Part shown: one piece after another, positions 21,941 to 32,500 of the stretch
Layout of the letters: each line of letters starts with the position of its first letter
Numbering within the stretch: position 1 is the first letter of the stretch
Assembly (NCBI GenBank): GCA_948144175.1
Contig: CANXME010000803.1
Span: forward strand, 434,001 to 498,000
DNA: 64,000 nt
Origin: Closterium sp. NIES-65
Lineage: Eukaryota; Streptophyta; Zygnematophyceae; Desmidiales; Closteriaceae
Reading direction: 5' to 3'
The notes under the pieces: model-generated
The model's input: only the letters and a program-made list of their open reading frames with translations
Databases searched by the model: none
Told to the model about the DNA's origin: nothing
Program-made: the position numbers and the translations under genes

Positions 21941-22825
21941 TCAGTTGCAGTAGTCAGTCGCTGTCTCCTCGTCACCCATACGCAGGTGCGTCAGCTGTCC
22001 CTCCAGCTGGGCGATGAACAGGTCGTCGGTGACCTGGTACGTTGACTCAATGAAGTGCCACGCCCGGTGGCCGGCGTCGATGTACTCCCGGCACCACTTT
22101 AAGGCGATCTGCACGCCCGGCGAGCAGCACCGCGAGATGACCGTGAAGGTCAGCAGCTGCACGGCGTGAAACTCCGCACGCAGGTCGGGGTGGTGCTCCC
22201 CCGGCGTCGCCACGGTCCCTCGGGCGAAGCCAATCAGCCCGGCCATCTCAAGATGGGGCTTGATAGCTTCCTTCAAGGTGAGAATGTCGGGTTGACCGAC
22301 CAGTGGAGGGGTGACCGAGATCCTGTGCGGCGTAAACTTGAAGTAGCCGTAGCTCGGCGCAATCGCACCTGCCGTCACCTAGGACGCCAACATCGGCGAC
22401 AGCCCACTCCGTCGACCTCCGACGTCACCCTGCGAAGAGCCTGCAGCCGCCGACGACTGCATCCCTCGCGCCTGAACGCCGCCGACTTCACCGGCGTGTA
22501 TCACACCTCGCTGCCTCGGCGTGCCTCCCGCACTGCTGCCGACCTGACCTCCACCGGCGTTGACGCCCACGTCGACACCGCCGTCGTTGTTCACCGGTCG
22601 AGGAGAGGCAGGTCGAGAAGGGGGGTGCTCCGCCGCCCACACGGAGCGGAGTCCGGCTTCGACGACTGCCCAGGGTATCGCCCCATACTCCTGGGCCTCA
22701 TGGCGTCTCCTCGCATCCTCCAGCCGTCCCTCCAGGGTGTCCATCATCTCGGCGTCGCCTACGCGCACGCTAGTGACTGCCGGTCTACGAACACGATCGG
22801 TATGTGCAGAGTCGGCTAGACTCAA
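21941..22825 (-). pseudogene. Nested copia gag N-terminal part
   Basis: Two frames in the same phase as the 778-codon frame, broken by TAG near 22379 and TGA near 21941. It contains WHFIESTYQVTDDLFIAQLE and LTHLRMGDEETATDY, typical of copia gag. The first 100 codons are low complexity. Confidence 0.75.
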
Positions 22826-24015
22826 CTACGTCGCGGTGTTCGGTCCACGCTCACCGCACCATGTGGAGATAACTGCTGCAACGGGAGCTAGACTACGGGC
22901 TAGGCACGTGTGCTCGTGTGATCTCTGCGTTCGTTCACTTAGTCATTTCCTTGTGTTTACGCTTCTTGCTAGTTCACGGGGAGAATTGGCAAGAGGTTTT
23001 TTTACTAGGAAAACATGACAACAATGATCCAATGAAGTTGGCAATGCAAGACTACATCAGAGCTAGCATTCAGGTCGGCCAACTGCCAGCGCAGCTTGGT
23101 CGACCGCGTTCCAGCACGACTTGGTCGACCGCACTCCAGCAAGGCAAGGTCGACGGCGTGCCAACGTCGCAGGTTGATGGCGTACTAGCATTGCTCACGC
23201 AGGATAGCAGTGCACCCGCTTTGCAGGTGCGCGCAGATGATTGGCGTGCAGAGTCTCGTCACCTGCACAGCGCACACACCACGTCAACCTCGAGCTGACG
23301 ACTGCCTCTGATCCGCCACGACGACCTCGGGATACCACCACCGAGGTCGGTCTCGCCAACTTCGCCTGGGCGACCGTCGCACTCCTCCGCAGCACTTCGT
23401 CACCCTGGTAACCTAGTCGACCGGGCAACCACATCGACCAGCAGCTCCCGTACATGCACGTCGACCTCCCAAGTCGACGACCACCTCCATGTCGACCTCA
23501 CCAGGACGACCACGCCCCTCGGTCGACCTCCTCCAGGTCGACGTCCCTTCTGGTCGACCAGCTCCACGTCGACCAGCACTAAGTCGGCCAGCGCAGTCGT
23601 CGGCCGACCACCCACGTCGGCCACCCGAAGTCGGCGTCACGAAGTTGACGCCCCGCTACTCGACGCCCAACTGCTCGTCGTCCTGATTCGAGGTCGACGT
23701 CGGCCCCTCCTTCGCCGACCACCAGGTTCAGTCGACCACCCGCAGGTAGACCAGCAGTCCATCAGCCGACCACCGAAGTCGGCTCCCCCAAGTAGACGTC
23801 ACCAAGTTGACGTCCTCCGCAAGTCGACTCCTAAGTCGACCTCCCCGAAGTTGTCACCACCTTGAAGTCGGCGCCCGTGCAGTGGTCCCCGTGCAGGTCG
23901 ACCTCCTCGTCAACCAGCTCGCCCACTACTGCAGGTCGGCTGCTCCCCTCACACCCGACCACGATGTCGGCTCCGCCCAAGCGAGGACGGGGCAAACACA
24001 TAACTCCCGTTGACA
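22816..24015 (-). repeat. 5' LTR (1.2 kb) of the nested copia
   Basis: Partner of 16261-17460. It ends in TTGACA at 24015, where gypsy RT resumes. Confidence 0.85.
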
Positions 24016-24544
24016 GGAACGCCGTCTTGTGGACGGAGTTATCTGCCATCTTGATCTGCCAGTAACCCGATCGTAGGTCCAGCTTCGAAAATACTGTTGC
24101 TCCACGCAGTTGATCGAGTAGGTCGTCTATGTGCGGTATGGGATATTTGTTTTTTAATGTCTGTTTGTTCAGTGCGCGGTAGTCGATGCACATCCGTAGA
24201 CTCCCGCCTGGTTTTGGAGTGAAGAGAACTGGTGCGCCATAGGGAGAGGTGGATGGGCGGATCAGTTGTCTGTCCAGTAGATACTCTATCTGTTTTTTCA
24301 TGTCTGTTAGTTCCGTCGGACTCAGTCGGTATGGTGCACGTGAGACGGGTTTCGCACCTGTTTCCTCCACGATCTCGTGCTCGTGGGTGCGTGCTGGAGG
24401 TACGCCTGCAGGTAGGTCGTCGGGCATTATATCCTTGTACTGCTCCAAGACCTCCTTCACTGCTGCAGGTAGCTCGGAACTCAGCTTCTCCTCCTCTGCT
24501 GCTGCCATAACCAGTGCTAGGTAACCCGTGTTACTCTCGTTCAC
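24016..24544 (-). pseudogene. Gypsy RT N-terminal half
   Basis: RT fingers and palm start: SRAPYRLSPTELTDMKKQI, PYGAPVLFTPKPGGSLRMC, DYRALNKQT, FSKLDLRSGYWQIKM, then HKTAF, after which the copia LTR begins. The catalytic YxDD segment that should follow is missing from the window. It is in phase with the protease frame, separated by one TAG. Confidence 0.92.
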
Positions 24545-24547
24545 CGT

Positions 24548-24937
24548 CTATTCGAACCGTGCCAGTGTCGTTTCAGGTACGTCCCCTGTATCCGTCCAGC
24601 TTCGCAGTGCTATCCGCTTCCCGTTGTTGTAGATGCACACCTTGCTGTTGACCCAATCGATCTCGGGGTTGAACCGCTTCAGGAAATCTCGCCCCAAGAT
24701 AAAATCTAATCCTTTGATGTTGGTGACTGGTAGCTTCGGCTTCCACCTCAACGCACCTATATGCAGCTGCAGTGATGCTTCGCCGTGGATAGGAAGCTTC
24801 GTACCGTCCACCATGGTTGCTGAAAACTGGGTCTCTTCCACCTTCTCTCCAATTTTCTCAAATGCTCCGTGGTCACACACCGAGTGAGATGCACCGCTGT
24901 CCACCAGTGCGTGGAGGCCTCGCCCATTGCATAACAC
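24548..24937 (-). pseudogene. Gypsy aspartic protease
   Basis: The active site motif ALVDSGASHSVC is intact and is followed by IKGLDFILGRDFL, typical of retroviral-type proteases. The frame ends in RFE then TAG, and continues in phase as TVNESNTGYLA into RT. This is either a nonsense mutation or a leaky stop. Confidence 0.88.
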
Positions 24938-25149
24938 CTCGAGGAGTAGTGGTTTCTGCTGCGCTTAGTAGCCAAAGAGGGTCTCGTCAATAGGATCATA
25001 GGGTACATCAAACTTAATACCTTCCCTTTTTCCTATACCTGACTCAGCGCTTTCCCACTTCACCTGGGGGGTAGGAGGATTTTTCCGAGGCTTGTATAAT
25101 TTTTTCTGAGCCTGGATGTCTCCTCAAAGCCTTGGCAGCTGTGTAGGCT

Positions 25150-25669
25150 TCACCTGTGGGCAACGGGGAGCCTTAACATTGTGCTGCGGGGGAGAATATT
25201 AACTCCACGGAACGCACGACCCTTTTCTACGCTCCGTAGTATTTTGCCCAACTTCTCAGGTACCTGAATAATTTCTAAAGGCTTTTTCTTGGCCTCTAGA
25301 CCTCCCCTGAATGTTTTGAAGGCTTGTAAACCACGAGAAGCAATATTCTTCGTTAGAGCATCTTTATAGGATACTTTTAACGAATTCTTACTTTCGTGGG
25401 TGTTCGACTGGAGTTTCCCGGTCGGTGCAGAGTCTTTTTTCGCGGAGCGTCCATTCGCCTCGCCGATTTCCCCTGATGCCGGCCGGTCGTGACGTTTTAA
25501 ATTCGCGCCATCTTTTTCTCCTTTTCTCACCCGCTCCGAAGTCGCCACGTCGTCGCCTTTTCCTGCTTTTTGGATCTTTACGCGATCGCCAGGTCGATCC
25601 GCGGCTACTAGCGATTCCCGTTTTTTGACTTCGGGGGTGCTCCACTGTTTCCGTCCCGGAGTGCCGCAC
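25150..25669 (-). pseudogene. Gypsy gag-protease linker, broken frames
   Basis: Basic, low-complexity stretches in two frames (KSRKRRRRGDFG; KVSYKDALTKNIASRG). No CCHC knuckle was recognised. It lies between gag and protease, so it is part of the polyprotein by position. Confidence 0.45.
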
Positions 25670-25739
25670 GTGCTTTCTTCATTTTATAGCACGACAAAAA
25701 CTGATGTCCTGCTGCGCCGCGAAATTCGCATTTTGTCGG

Positions 25740-26591
25740 CTACTGCTTCGCGTCGTATTTGTCGATATCCATCGGTTCGGCGAACGTGGGGGGTGCCGAT
25801 CGCTCCGTGCCGAATGTACGGTTCGGCGTGAAGCGTCGTGTTTCGGGTTGAACTCGAGTCAGCGCGTCGTATCGCTCGGCAGCACGCACGATGTCTTTGT
25901 AGCTGTTGTAATTCTCCGCAATCACCTGCCGCCGAATCTCCATTTTTAACCCTTCGGTGTACGCCTGGATTTTTTCGCCGTCGGTCAGGTCGGTGATGCG
26001 GTTGAACAGTAACTCCATCTGCTGCGTGTACTGTGTTACACTACTGTATTGCTTGTGTCGGTGTATCTGCTGCCGCGCCATGTAGGTTGTATTAATTGGT
26101 TCGAAACGCTCGATTAAATCTGCCCAAAACTGCTGCCACGTTTTCTCCCCGCGGGCTACGTCGGTGTAGTAAATCCATTTGAGAGCCGGACAACGTAACA
26201 GTGTCGCTGCGAGCCAAATCCTTGCTGCGTCGTGTTGCGGGGTCGAACAGCCAATGGCCTCGAAGTAAATTTCGAGGGTGGCCACGAATCGCCGGACGTC
26301 GGATCCCTTTGCGCTTGGATCGAACGCCTCCGGGAGCCTCGGTCGTGCTGCTTCGAGGTTCGACGACAGTGGTGCCATTGGTCCGTGAAATGTCGGTGTC
26401 GCCACTGCTGCTGGAGTTGTCGGTGCTGCAGTCGCTGTGGTCGCTGCTGCTGCGGTGGCGAACCCTGGTTGGCTTGTCAGAAAAGCCTCGAGTCGACGAA
26501 GCGTCGCCTGCGTCTGCTCCATGTCGGTGCGGAGGCTTGCGATGTCGCTCGTAGTCGCGTAGTTCTCGCCTTGGCCCTCCATGCCTGACAT
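25740..26591 (-). CDS. Gypsy gag
   Basis: The first AUG on this strand is at 26591 (MSGMEGQGEN). A short coiled segment (ASLRTDMEQTQATLRRLEAF) precedes the capsid region: RLPEAFDPSAKGSDVRRFV, TWQQFWADLIERFEPINTT, QYTQQMELLFNRITDLTD, YTEGLKMEIRRQVI. This matches retrotransposon gag of chromoviruses. It ends at TAG near 25740. The frame is uninterrupted. Confidence 0.9.
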   Translation of the reverse strand: MSGMEGQGENYATTSDIASLRTDMEQTQATLRRLEAFLTSQPGFATAAAATTATAAPTTPAAVATPTFHGPMAPLSSNLEAARPRLPEAFDPSAKGSDVRRFVATLEIYFEAIGCSTPQHDAARIWLAATLLRCPALKWIYYTDVARGEKTWQQFWADLIERFEPINTTYMARQQIHRHKQYSSVTQYTQQMELLFNRITDLTDGEKIQAYTEGLKMEIRRQVIAENYNSYKDIVRAAERYDALTRVQPETRRFTPNRTFGTERSAPPTFAEPMDIDKYDAKQ

Positions 26592-26749
26592 CAACGCGTC
26601 CGAAAAACCGAATCGAGGGGGAGCGAAAAACACGGAACCGGTTTTACGTACCCGAAATCGATGTTTGACTGCGTCGCCCCCGCGGTTTTTGAAGACTGGT
26701 TTTTAGCGGTCGAAAGAACTTCACGTGTAAACGGGCTCTGATTACCAAG

Positions 26750-27128
26750 TGTGAGGATCTAGGATCGAGCTCAGAAAAGAGAATGAGAATTGAGTCGAAT
26801 TGAATGATCACCTGGGTACAACACGAGGCTATATATAGGCTCGACACAAGGCCCCGTAACCAGGTGTTACGCGAAGGTTCCGCGGGCCGCGTAGCGTCCC
26901 GAACGGATCCTTACCGAATTCGGTAGAAGGCAATTCGGTGGCAACCGAAAAGGCCAGAATTCGGTGCACGCAACCTAGCTCGGTGCCATAACTATAATAA
27001 AATATAGGAAAGCACCTAGCCTAGGAAATCAAGCAATTCATGCATGCATATGATTATCCTATGCTAGAAATAGCATGATAAAGTAAAGGCAAGCAAGCAT
27101 AGCTGGCATAAGCCGTCGTACTCTCACA
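26750..27128 (-). repeat. Gypsy 5' LTR
   Basis: Partner of 13706-14084. The primer site is directly inside it. Confidence 0.93.
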
Positions 27129-27133
27129 GTCTC

Positions 27134-27147
27134 CACCCCCAAGCGTC
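27134..27147 (+). pseudogene. Host copia, 14-bp middle piece
   Basis: This piece is CACCCCCAAGCGTC. Joined in frame to the pieces on both sides it continues the integrase end as FYRL-HPQAS-SPVPSAPLFLVP, matching FYRLFPYRTPS...DFLVP of the intact copia at 31615. Its last 5 bases (27143-27147) are the GCGTC target duplication of the short copia. Confidence 0.85.
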
Positions 27148-27376
27148 TGTTGAAATATAAGTTCTATATAAACTCCTTGTTGTGTAGTTTACTGTAGTTA
27201 TCCCTTGTTACTCTTGGTGGTGTACCTCATTGCTTGCTTGCATTTCCTATGTGTACCTTCCGAACTATAGTGAATGCCCCTTCTTGGTCGATACTCTCTC
27301 TCATGCTCACGCTACTCCCGTGCCTCACGCTACCTCTAGCCATGGCTCCTGAGTTAAGATAGTTACCGCTTTAACA
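27148..27376 (+). repeat. 5' LTR of the short copia
   Basis: Partner of 59719-59947. Confidence 0.9.
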
Positions 27377-28160
27377 TGTTATCAGAGCAGGTCCTGATTC
27401 AGGACCTATATTTCAATGGGCCCACCCTTAGCAACCGTCGTGACTCGCTCTGCCCGTTGCGCGTCTGCTAGTGCGCCCGTCGTGAGTGTTGCAACGGTCG
27501 CGACGGCCGCAATGGCCAGCCTTGACGGTTCGCGGCGATGTCGCACCGCACGTCGTCACCTTCCCGTCGCACGTCGTCACCTTCCCGTCGCACGTCGTCA
27601 GCCTCACACCGACGATCGCTACAGCCCTGCCGTTCGTCGCGACATCCCCCACGCCCGTCGTCACCCCCTCGTCGCCCGTCGTCATCTCAACGTCGCCCGA
27701 CATCAGCTCACCGCCGCCCGTCGTCAGCTCCACGCCGCCCGTTGCGCACCAGCAGCTTTCCCAACCCGCCCTCCCGTCGGCCCCTATGCTGCTGCAGCGG
27801 CTGCACATTCCGCGACTGCAGCTACTGTGCCGCCTTGTGCGGCCTCCCTGCGCTTCCCCGTCGCCTTCCCTTCAGCGACTCCGGCTGTGGGGGGGGAGTT
27901 GGTGTGGAAGGGGTGGCCGCCGTGAGGCACTCCAGCACCACCCTTTACCCTGCCTCTCCCCTCCCACGGATGCTGCTGTGGTGGGGACGAACGGGTGGGG
28001 GGGCTGGCCGCCGTGTGAAGGAATGTGCAGGGACCACCATGGGTGGGGAGGGGCCTGGAGGAAGAAAGGGGGGGGTGGGGTGAGGTTCTAAGGGGCGGCT
28101 GAAAGGGGGAGTGAGGTTAAGGGGGGGTGGTTGAAAGGGGGTGGGGAATTGGGGGTTACT
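27377..28160 (+). other. Leader/internal region of the short copia
   Basis: The primer site is followed by hairpin GGTCC-TGATTCA-GGACC and then GGGCCCACC. Next comes a CGTCGTCACC-type short repeat (27540-27740). The last 140 bp are G-rich runs (28030-28155). The open frames are repeat-driven (RRHLPVARRHLP) and not gag-like. No gene is called. Confidence 0.6.
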
Positions 28161-28391
28161 AATGGTCCTTGTATTGATGTGGCCGCCATGTACAAGCATG
28201 CAGGGTATAGAGGCATACACACAAAGGCAAATCCTACCCTAAACCCCCCCCCCCTAAAGGTCTAGGAGGGGCTCTATCACTGCAAAACAATCTCCAAGGT
28301 GCAACTCCTGCCCAATGCCGCCCACAGGTGGGTTCTCAGCAGCAGCCGCCTCGCCCATCTTCATCAGGAGGCCCACAGATTGGGCCCTTTG

Positions 28392-28523
28392 TGTCAAACA
28401 TTATATATGTTATACTTGTGTAGGCTACAGTGGGTTAGCCTATAGGGGGTACACAATTCTAGGGTTTACTACTTGTACTCTTTTCACTTCTAGTTCATCC
28501 ATTCCTGTTCGCTTATTCTCACA
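28392..28523 (+). repeat. 5' LTR of the intact copia
   Basis: Identical to 35034-35165. An internal stem TAGGCTA/TAGCCTA lies about 32 bp in. Confidence 0.95.
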
Positions 28524-29592
28524 TGGTATAGAGCGGGTCCTTCTACGGACCGTTTTTTTTTTTGGGCCCACCGAAGCGCCCCCCGAGGCGCGATCTTTTT
28601 TTTTTAGCGACCCCTCGGGTCGCCATTTCCCCTGCGGCCCCGCCGCCTTCACTGACGCGGCCCCGCCGCCCTCTCTGTCACGGCCCCGCCGCCTGCTCTC
28701 ACGCGGCCCCGCCCCGGCTCCTTCGCGGCCCCGCCGCCTGCTCTCGCGCGGCCCCGCCCCGGCTTCTACGCGGCCCCGCCCCGGCTTTCACGCGGCCCCG
28801 CCGACGGCTTTGTCGCGGCCCCGCCCAGGCCCTTACGCGGCTCCGCCGCCTGCTCTCACGCGGCCCCGCCCCGGCTCCTTCGCGGCCCCGCCGCCTGCTC
28901 TCGCGCGGCCCCGCCCCGGCTTCTACGCGGCCCCGCCCCGGCTTTCACGCGGCCCCGCCGACGGCTCTGTCGCGGCCCCGCCCAGGCCCTTACGCGGCCC
29001 CGCCGCCTGCCCCCGTCGCGGCCCGGTCACCTCCTGACGGCCCCGCCGTCCCTTCGTGACGGCCCCGCCGTCCCTTCCTGACGGCCCCGCCGTCCCCTCC
29101 TGACGGCTCCTGCCGTCCCCTTCTACCGGCCCCGCAACTGCACCTGCTGGCCCCGCCGCTGCACCTACCGGCCCCCCACCACCCACCCCCCCCTTTTCCC
29201 GTCGCCTGTCGAGGCGACCTGAGGGGGCCGCTTGCGGGGGCAGCGGAGGGGTGGCAGGTGTGTGGCCTCCCCTGCTTCTCCTCCTCCTTCATCTCCCCTG
29301 CAGCAGCCGAGCCGCCCCACAGCCGAGCCGCCCTGCCGCCGAGTCACCGAGCTACTGAGCTGCAGTTGCTGCTGAGCCGCCTTGCCGCCGAGCCGCCCGA
29401 GTCGCCCGAGCCGCCGAGCCGCCGAGCTGCCGAGCCGCTGAGTCGCCGAACCTACTCTTCCCACCACTGGTGAGCTCTTGCCCTGCTAGCACGCTGCGAG
29501 TCGCCTGCTTGCCTGCCTGCCTGCCTTTTGGCTTGCCTGGCTGCCTGCCTCCCTGCTGCTAGTCCTGCTCCTGCTTCTACTTGCGGAGCCAA
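28524..29592 (+). other. Structured GC-rich leader of the intact copia
   Basis: After the primer site there are three hairpins separated by T tracts: GGTCC/GGACC, GCGCC/GGCGC and GCGACCC/GGGTCGC. Then follow tandem CGCGGCCCCGCC units (28640-29030), including a long duplicated block, CCGCCGTCCC units to 29110, and GAGCCGCC units (29295-29450). Translations are Pro/Arg/Ala repeats. No capsid-like frame is found where gag is expected. Confidence 0.75.
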
Positions 29593-32500
29593 ATGCAGCC
29601 CCAGCGACGCCGGCGTGAGTCCCTCACGCCGCAGCAGCTGCGTGAGTGGTACGCTGGTTGGGGCTGTAGGGGTGGCGACGCTACTCCTACTACCACTCCT
29701 GCTGCTTCTACTCGTGGTGGCGGCCAGATGCAGCTCCCGCGACCCTCTCGCGTGTCTCTCACGCCTCGCCAGCTTCGTGAGTGGTACGCTCAGAGTGGAG
29801 GGTCTCTTAGTGCTGTTCGCTGCTCTTACGTGATTCGCACTGGTACTCGGACTGGTCAGCCTTGTGGGACACGTAGTCATACACCGTCCCGCTGCTTCGC
29901 CCGTCTGAGCGACGCCTGGCGTACCGTGTTTGGCGACGAGGCTGAGCTTCCCGACTGGGTGGAGTTGCTTAGGCAGAGGGTAGATATATATGCTCTTGAC
30001 TATGATGCTATTCTCACTGCCATGTATGCATTGCCTACTAGTGCTGACCGTGCCGGTCACCTGTGCGTCCCGCCTGACCCAGGTATAGGACCTGCTTCTC
30101 TAGCTACTGGTGAGGCTGCTGCTCTGGGTGCTAGTGAGTCTCCTGCTCCAGGTACAGGTGCGGCTGCTGCTCTAGGTGCTAGTGAGTCTGCTTCCTCAGG
30201 TGCGGGTGAGGCTGCGCTCTCAGGTACCGCGTTGGCTTCGGCCTCCCTCACCTTTACACTTGACTCTGGGGCTTCTCGCTCCTTCTTTCGGGACCGCACC
30301 ACACTCACGCCGCTTGGTCGGCCGGTTGCAGTCTCCCTGGCTGACCCCTCTGGGGGTCCTATCCTCGCTCACTTCTCCACTGTCCTCCCGTGTCCAGCTG
30401 CCCCCTCGGGCACCCTGTCTGGCCTGTACCTCCCCTCGTTCTCGACGAACTTGGTGAGTGGTGCAGACCTACAGGATGCGGGGGTTCACCAGTTCACTCC
30501 TGCGAGTCAGCGGGTGACCCACTGCACGGACGCACGCACAGGCCGGCACCTGGCCACGTTCTCGCGTCGGCCGGGGTCGAGCCTCTACACCCTGACCACA
30601 GAGTCTCCTCCTGTCCCCGCGTCCGGTCAGGTAGCAGCGTCGGGTCAGGTGTTTGCTGCTGCGTCCAGGTCTGGTCCTGAGTCTGCCCCCTGTTCGTGTC
30701 GCCTCCTGTCTCACGAGACTCTTCTGTGGCACCACCGTCTAGGCCACCCCTCCTTGCCCCGTCTTCGGGGCATGGCTTCCCGTGTCCTTGTCTCTGGTCT
30801 TCCCCAGTCTCTCCCTCCCCTTCCTTCGGGACCAGGACCTTCCTGTGTCCCCTGTGTCGAGGGGCGCCTCAGGGCTGCTCCTCACTCCTCCCAGTTTCCC
30901 CCGACAGAGGCTCCTATGCAGACGCTTCACATGGACGTGTGGGGCCCGGCCCCCGTCCGTGGGCAGGGTCACGAGCGCTACTTCCTGTTGGTGGTTGACG
31001 ACTACTCGCGTTACACCTCAGTCTTCCCCTTGCGCAGCAAGGGTGCTGTCACTGAGGTGCTGATCGACTGGATCCGCGAGGCTCGTCTCCAGCTCAGGAG
31101 GAGCTTCGGCTCGGACTTTCCTGTTCTGCGTCTGCACTCTGACCGAGGTGGGGAGTTCTCCTCTCGCCTTCTGCGAGACTACTGTCGTGCACAGGGGATC
31201 CGCCAGACCTTTACGCTTCCGGACTCTCCACAGCAAAATGGGATTGCTGAGCGCCGCATTGGCATGGTCATGGATGTCGCTCGTACGTCCATGATGCATG
31301 CGGCTGCCCCCCATTTTCTGTGGCCGTTTGCGGTTCGGTACGCGGCGCATCAGCTCAACCTTCACCCCAGGGTCTCTCGGCCCGCGATGTCCCCAGTGTT
31401 ACTGTGGACGGGGAAGGTCGGCGATGCGTCTGCGTTCCGTGTCTGGGGATCTCGGGCGTTTGTCCGCGACTTGTCTGCGGACAAGCTGTCCCCCCGTGCT
31501 GCTCCCTGTGTCTTCCTTGGCTTCCCCCCTGACGCTCCAGGGTGGCAGTTCTACCACCCCTCCTCTCGTCGTGTTCTGTCCTCCCAGGACGTCACGTTCG
31601 ACGAGTCAGTCCCCTTCTACCGCCTCTTCCCCTACCGTACTCCTTCCCTTCCCCCCCCACCGGACTTCCTGGTACCAGTTCCCCCCCCGGTAGACCCCCT
31701 CCCCCCTCAGGTTCCTGCCCCTTCGGGTGTGTCCCAGGTAGACACGGTCGAGCCGGTCGAGGTTGCTGCTGAGTCTGGTCCTGCTGCGGGTGCTGAGCCT
31801 GGGGGTGCTGCTGCTGGGGGTGCTGAGCCTGGGGGTGCTGAGCCTGGGGGTGCGAGGCCGGGGGGTGCTGGGTCTGGGGGTGCTGAGCCGGGGGGTGCTG
31901 AGCCGGAGGGTGCTACGTCAGGAGCTGCTGAGCCTGGGGGTGCTGGGCCTGGAGGTGCGGAGCCTGCGCCTGCTGGACCTGGGGGCTCTCCGATTCTTCC
32001 GTCTCGGCGGGAGCCGCTCTCTCCACAGGAGCTGCGCGAGTGGTTTGCTCGCCGCTGGAGGCGTGCTGCTGGAGCTGGAGCTTCTTCGCCTGCTGAGGGT
32101 ACCGCCGGTCCCGGAGCTGCTGGGCCTGCGGGTCCTACTGGAGCTGGAGCTACTGAGTCTGGGGGTGCTGAGTCTGGAGCTGCTGAGCCTGGAGGTGCTG
32201 AGTCTGGAGCGGCTGTGCCTGGGGGTGCTGAGTCTGGAGCTGCTGAGCCTGGGGTTTCTCCTGCTGCTGCGACTCGCCGGGAGCCCCTCTCTCCACAGGA
32301 GCTGCGTGAGTGGTTTGCTCGCCGCTGGAGGAGTGCTGCTGGAGCTGGAGCTTCGTCGACCGTGGAGGGTGCTGGTGCTGCCGGTCCCGGAGCTACTGGG
32401 CCTGCGAGTCCTACTGGAGCTGGAGCTGCTGAGGGTGTTGGTGCTGAGACTACTGCTGTCTGTCCTGGCGGTGGTTCTGCTGCTGGTGCTGCTGGAGGTC

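Larger units (their letters stand above)
16261..24015 (-). mobile_element. Copia element nested inside the gypsy RT
   Basis: Terminal repeats of 1200 bp lie at 16261-17460 and 22816-24015. They end in CCGTTGACA and start in CTAGACT. A polypurine tract (GGCAGGGGAG on the - strand) abuts the first repeat at 17461. No canonical primer site is visible next to 22816, and no target duplication is found. About 70 codons of the gypsy RT, including the YxDD motif, are absent between the two gypsy halves, so the junction is a deletion or rearrangement and not a clean insertion. Confidence 0.85.
13706..27128 (-). mobile_element. Ty3/gypsy chromovirus, interrupted by a copia element
   Basis: 379-bp LTRs at 13706-14084 and 26750-27128 begin TGTGAGGATC and end CTCTCACA. 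They differ at 5 positions by my count. The 5-bp target duplication GTCTC is exact (13701-13705 and 27129-27133). The primer site TGGTAATCAGAGCCCG lies beside the 26750 LTR on the - strand. The polypurine tract TTTGAGGGGGGACG lies beside the other LTR. Gene order on the - strand is gag, protease, RT, RNase H, integrase, chromodomain. The RT is split by a copia at 16261-24015. Confidence 0.93.

Noticed and set aside
27416..27925. 169-codon RRHLPVARR-repeat ORF as a possible gag or DNA-binding protein
   Set aside because: It is driven by a CGTCGTCACC short repeat and has no capsid or knuckle motif.
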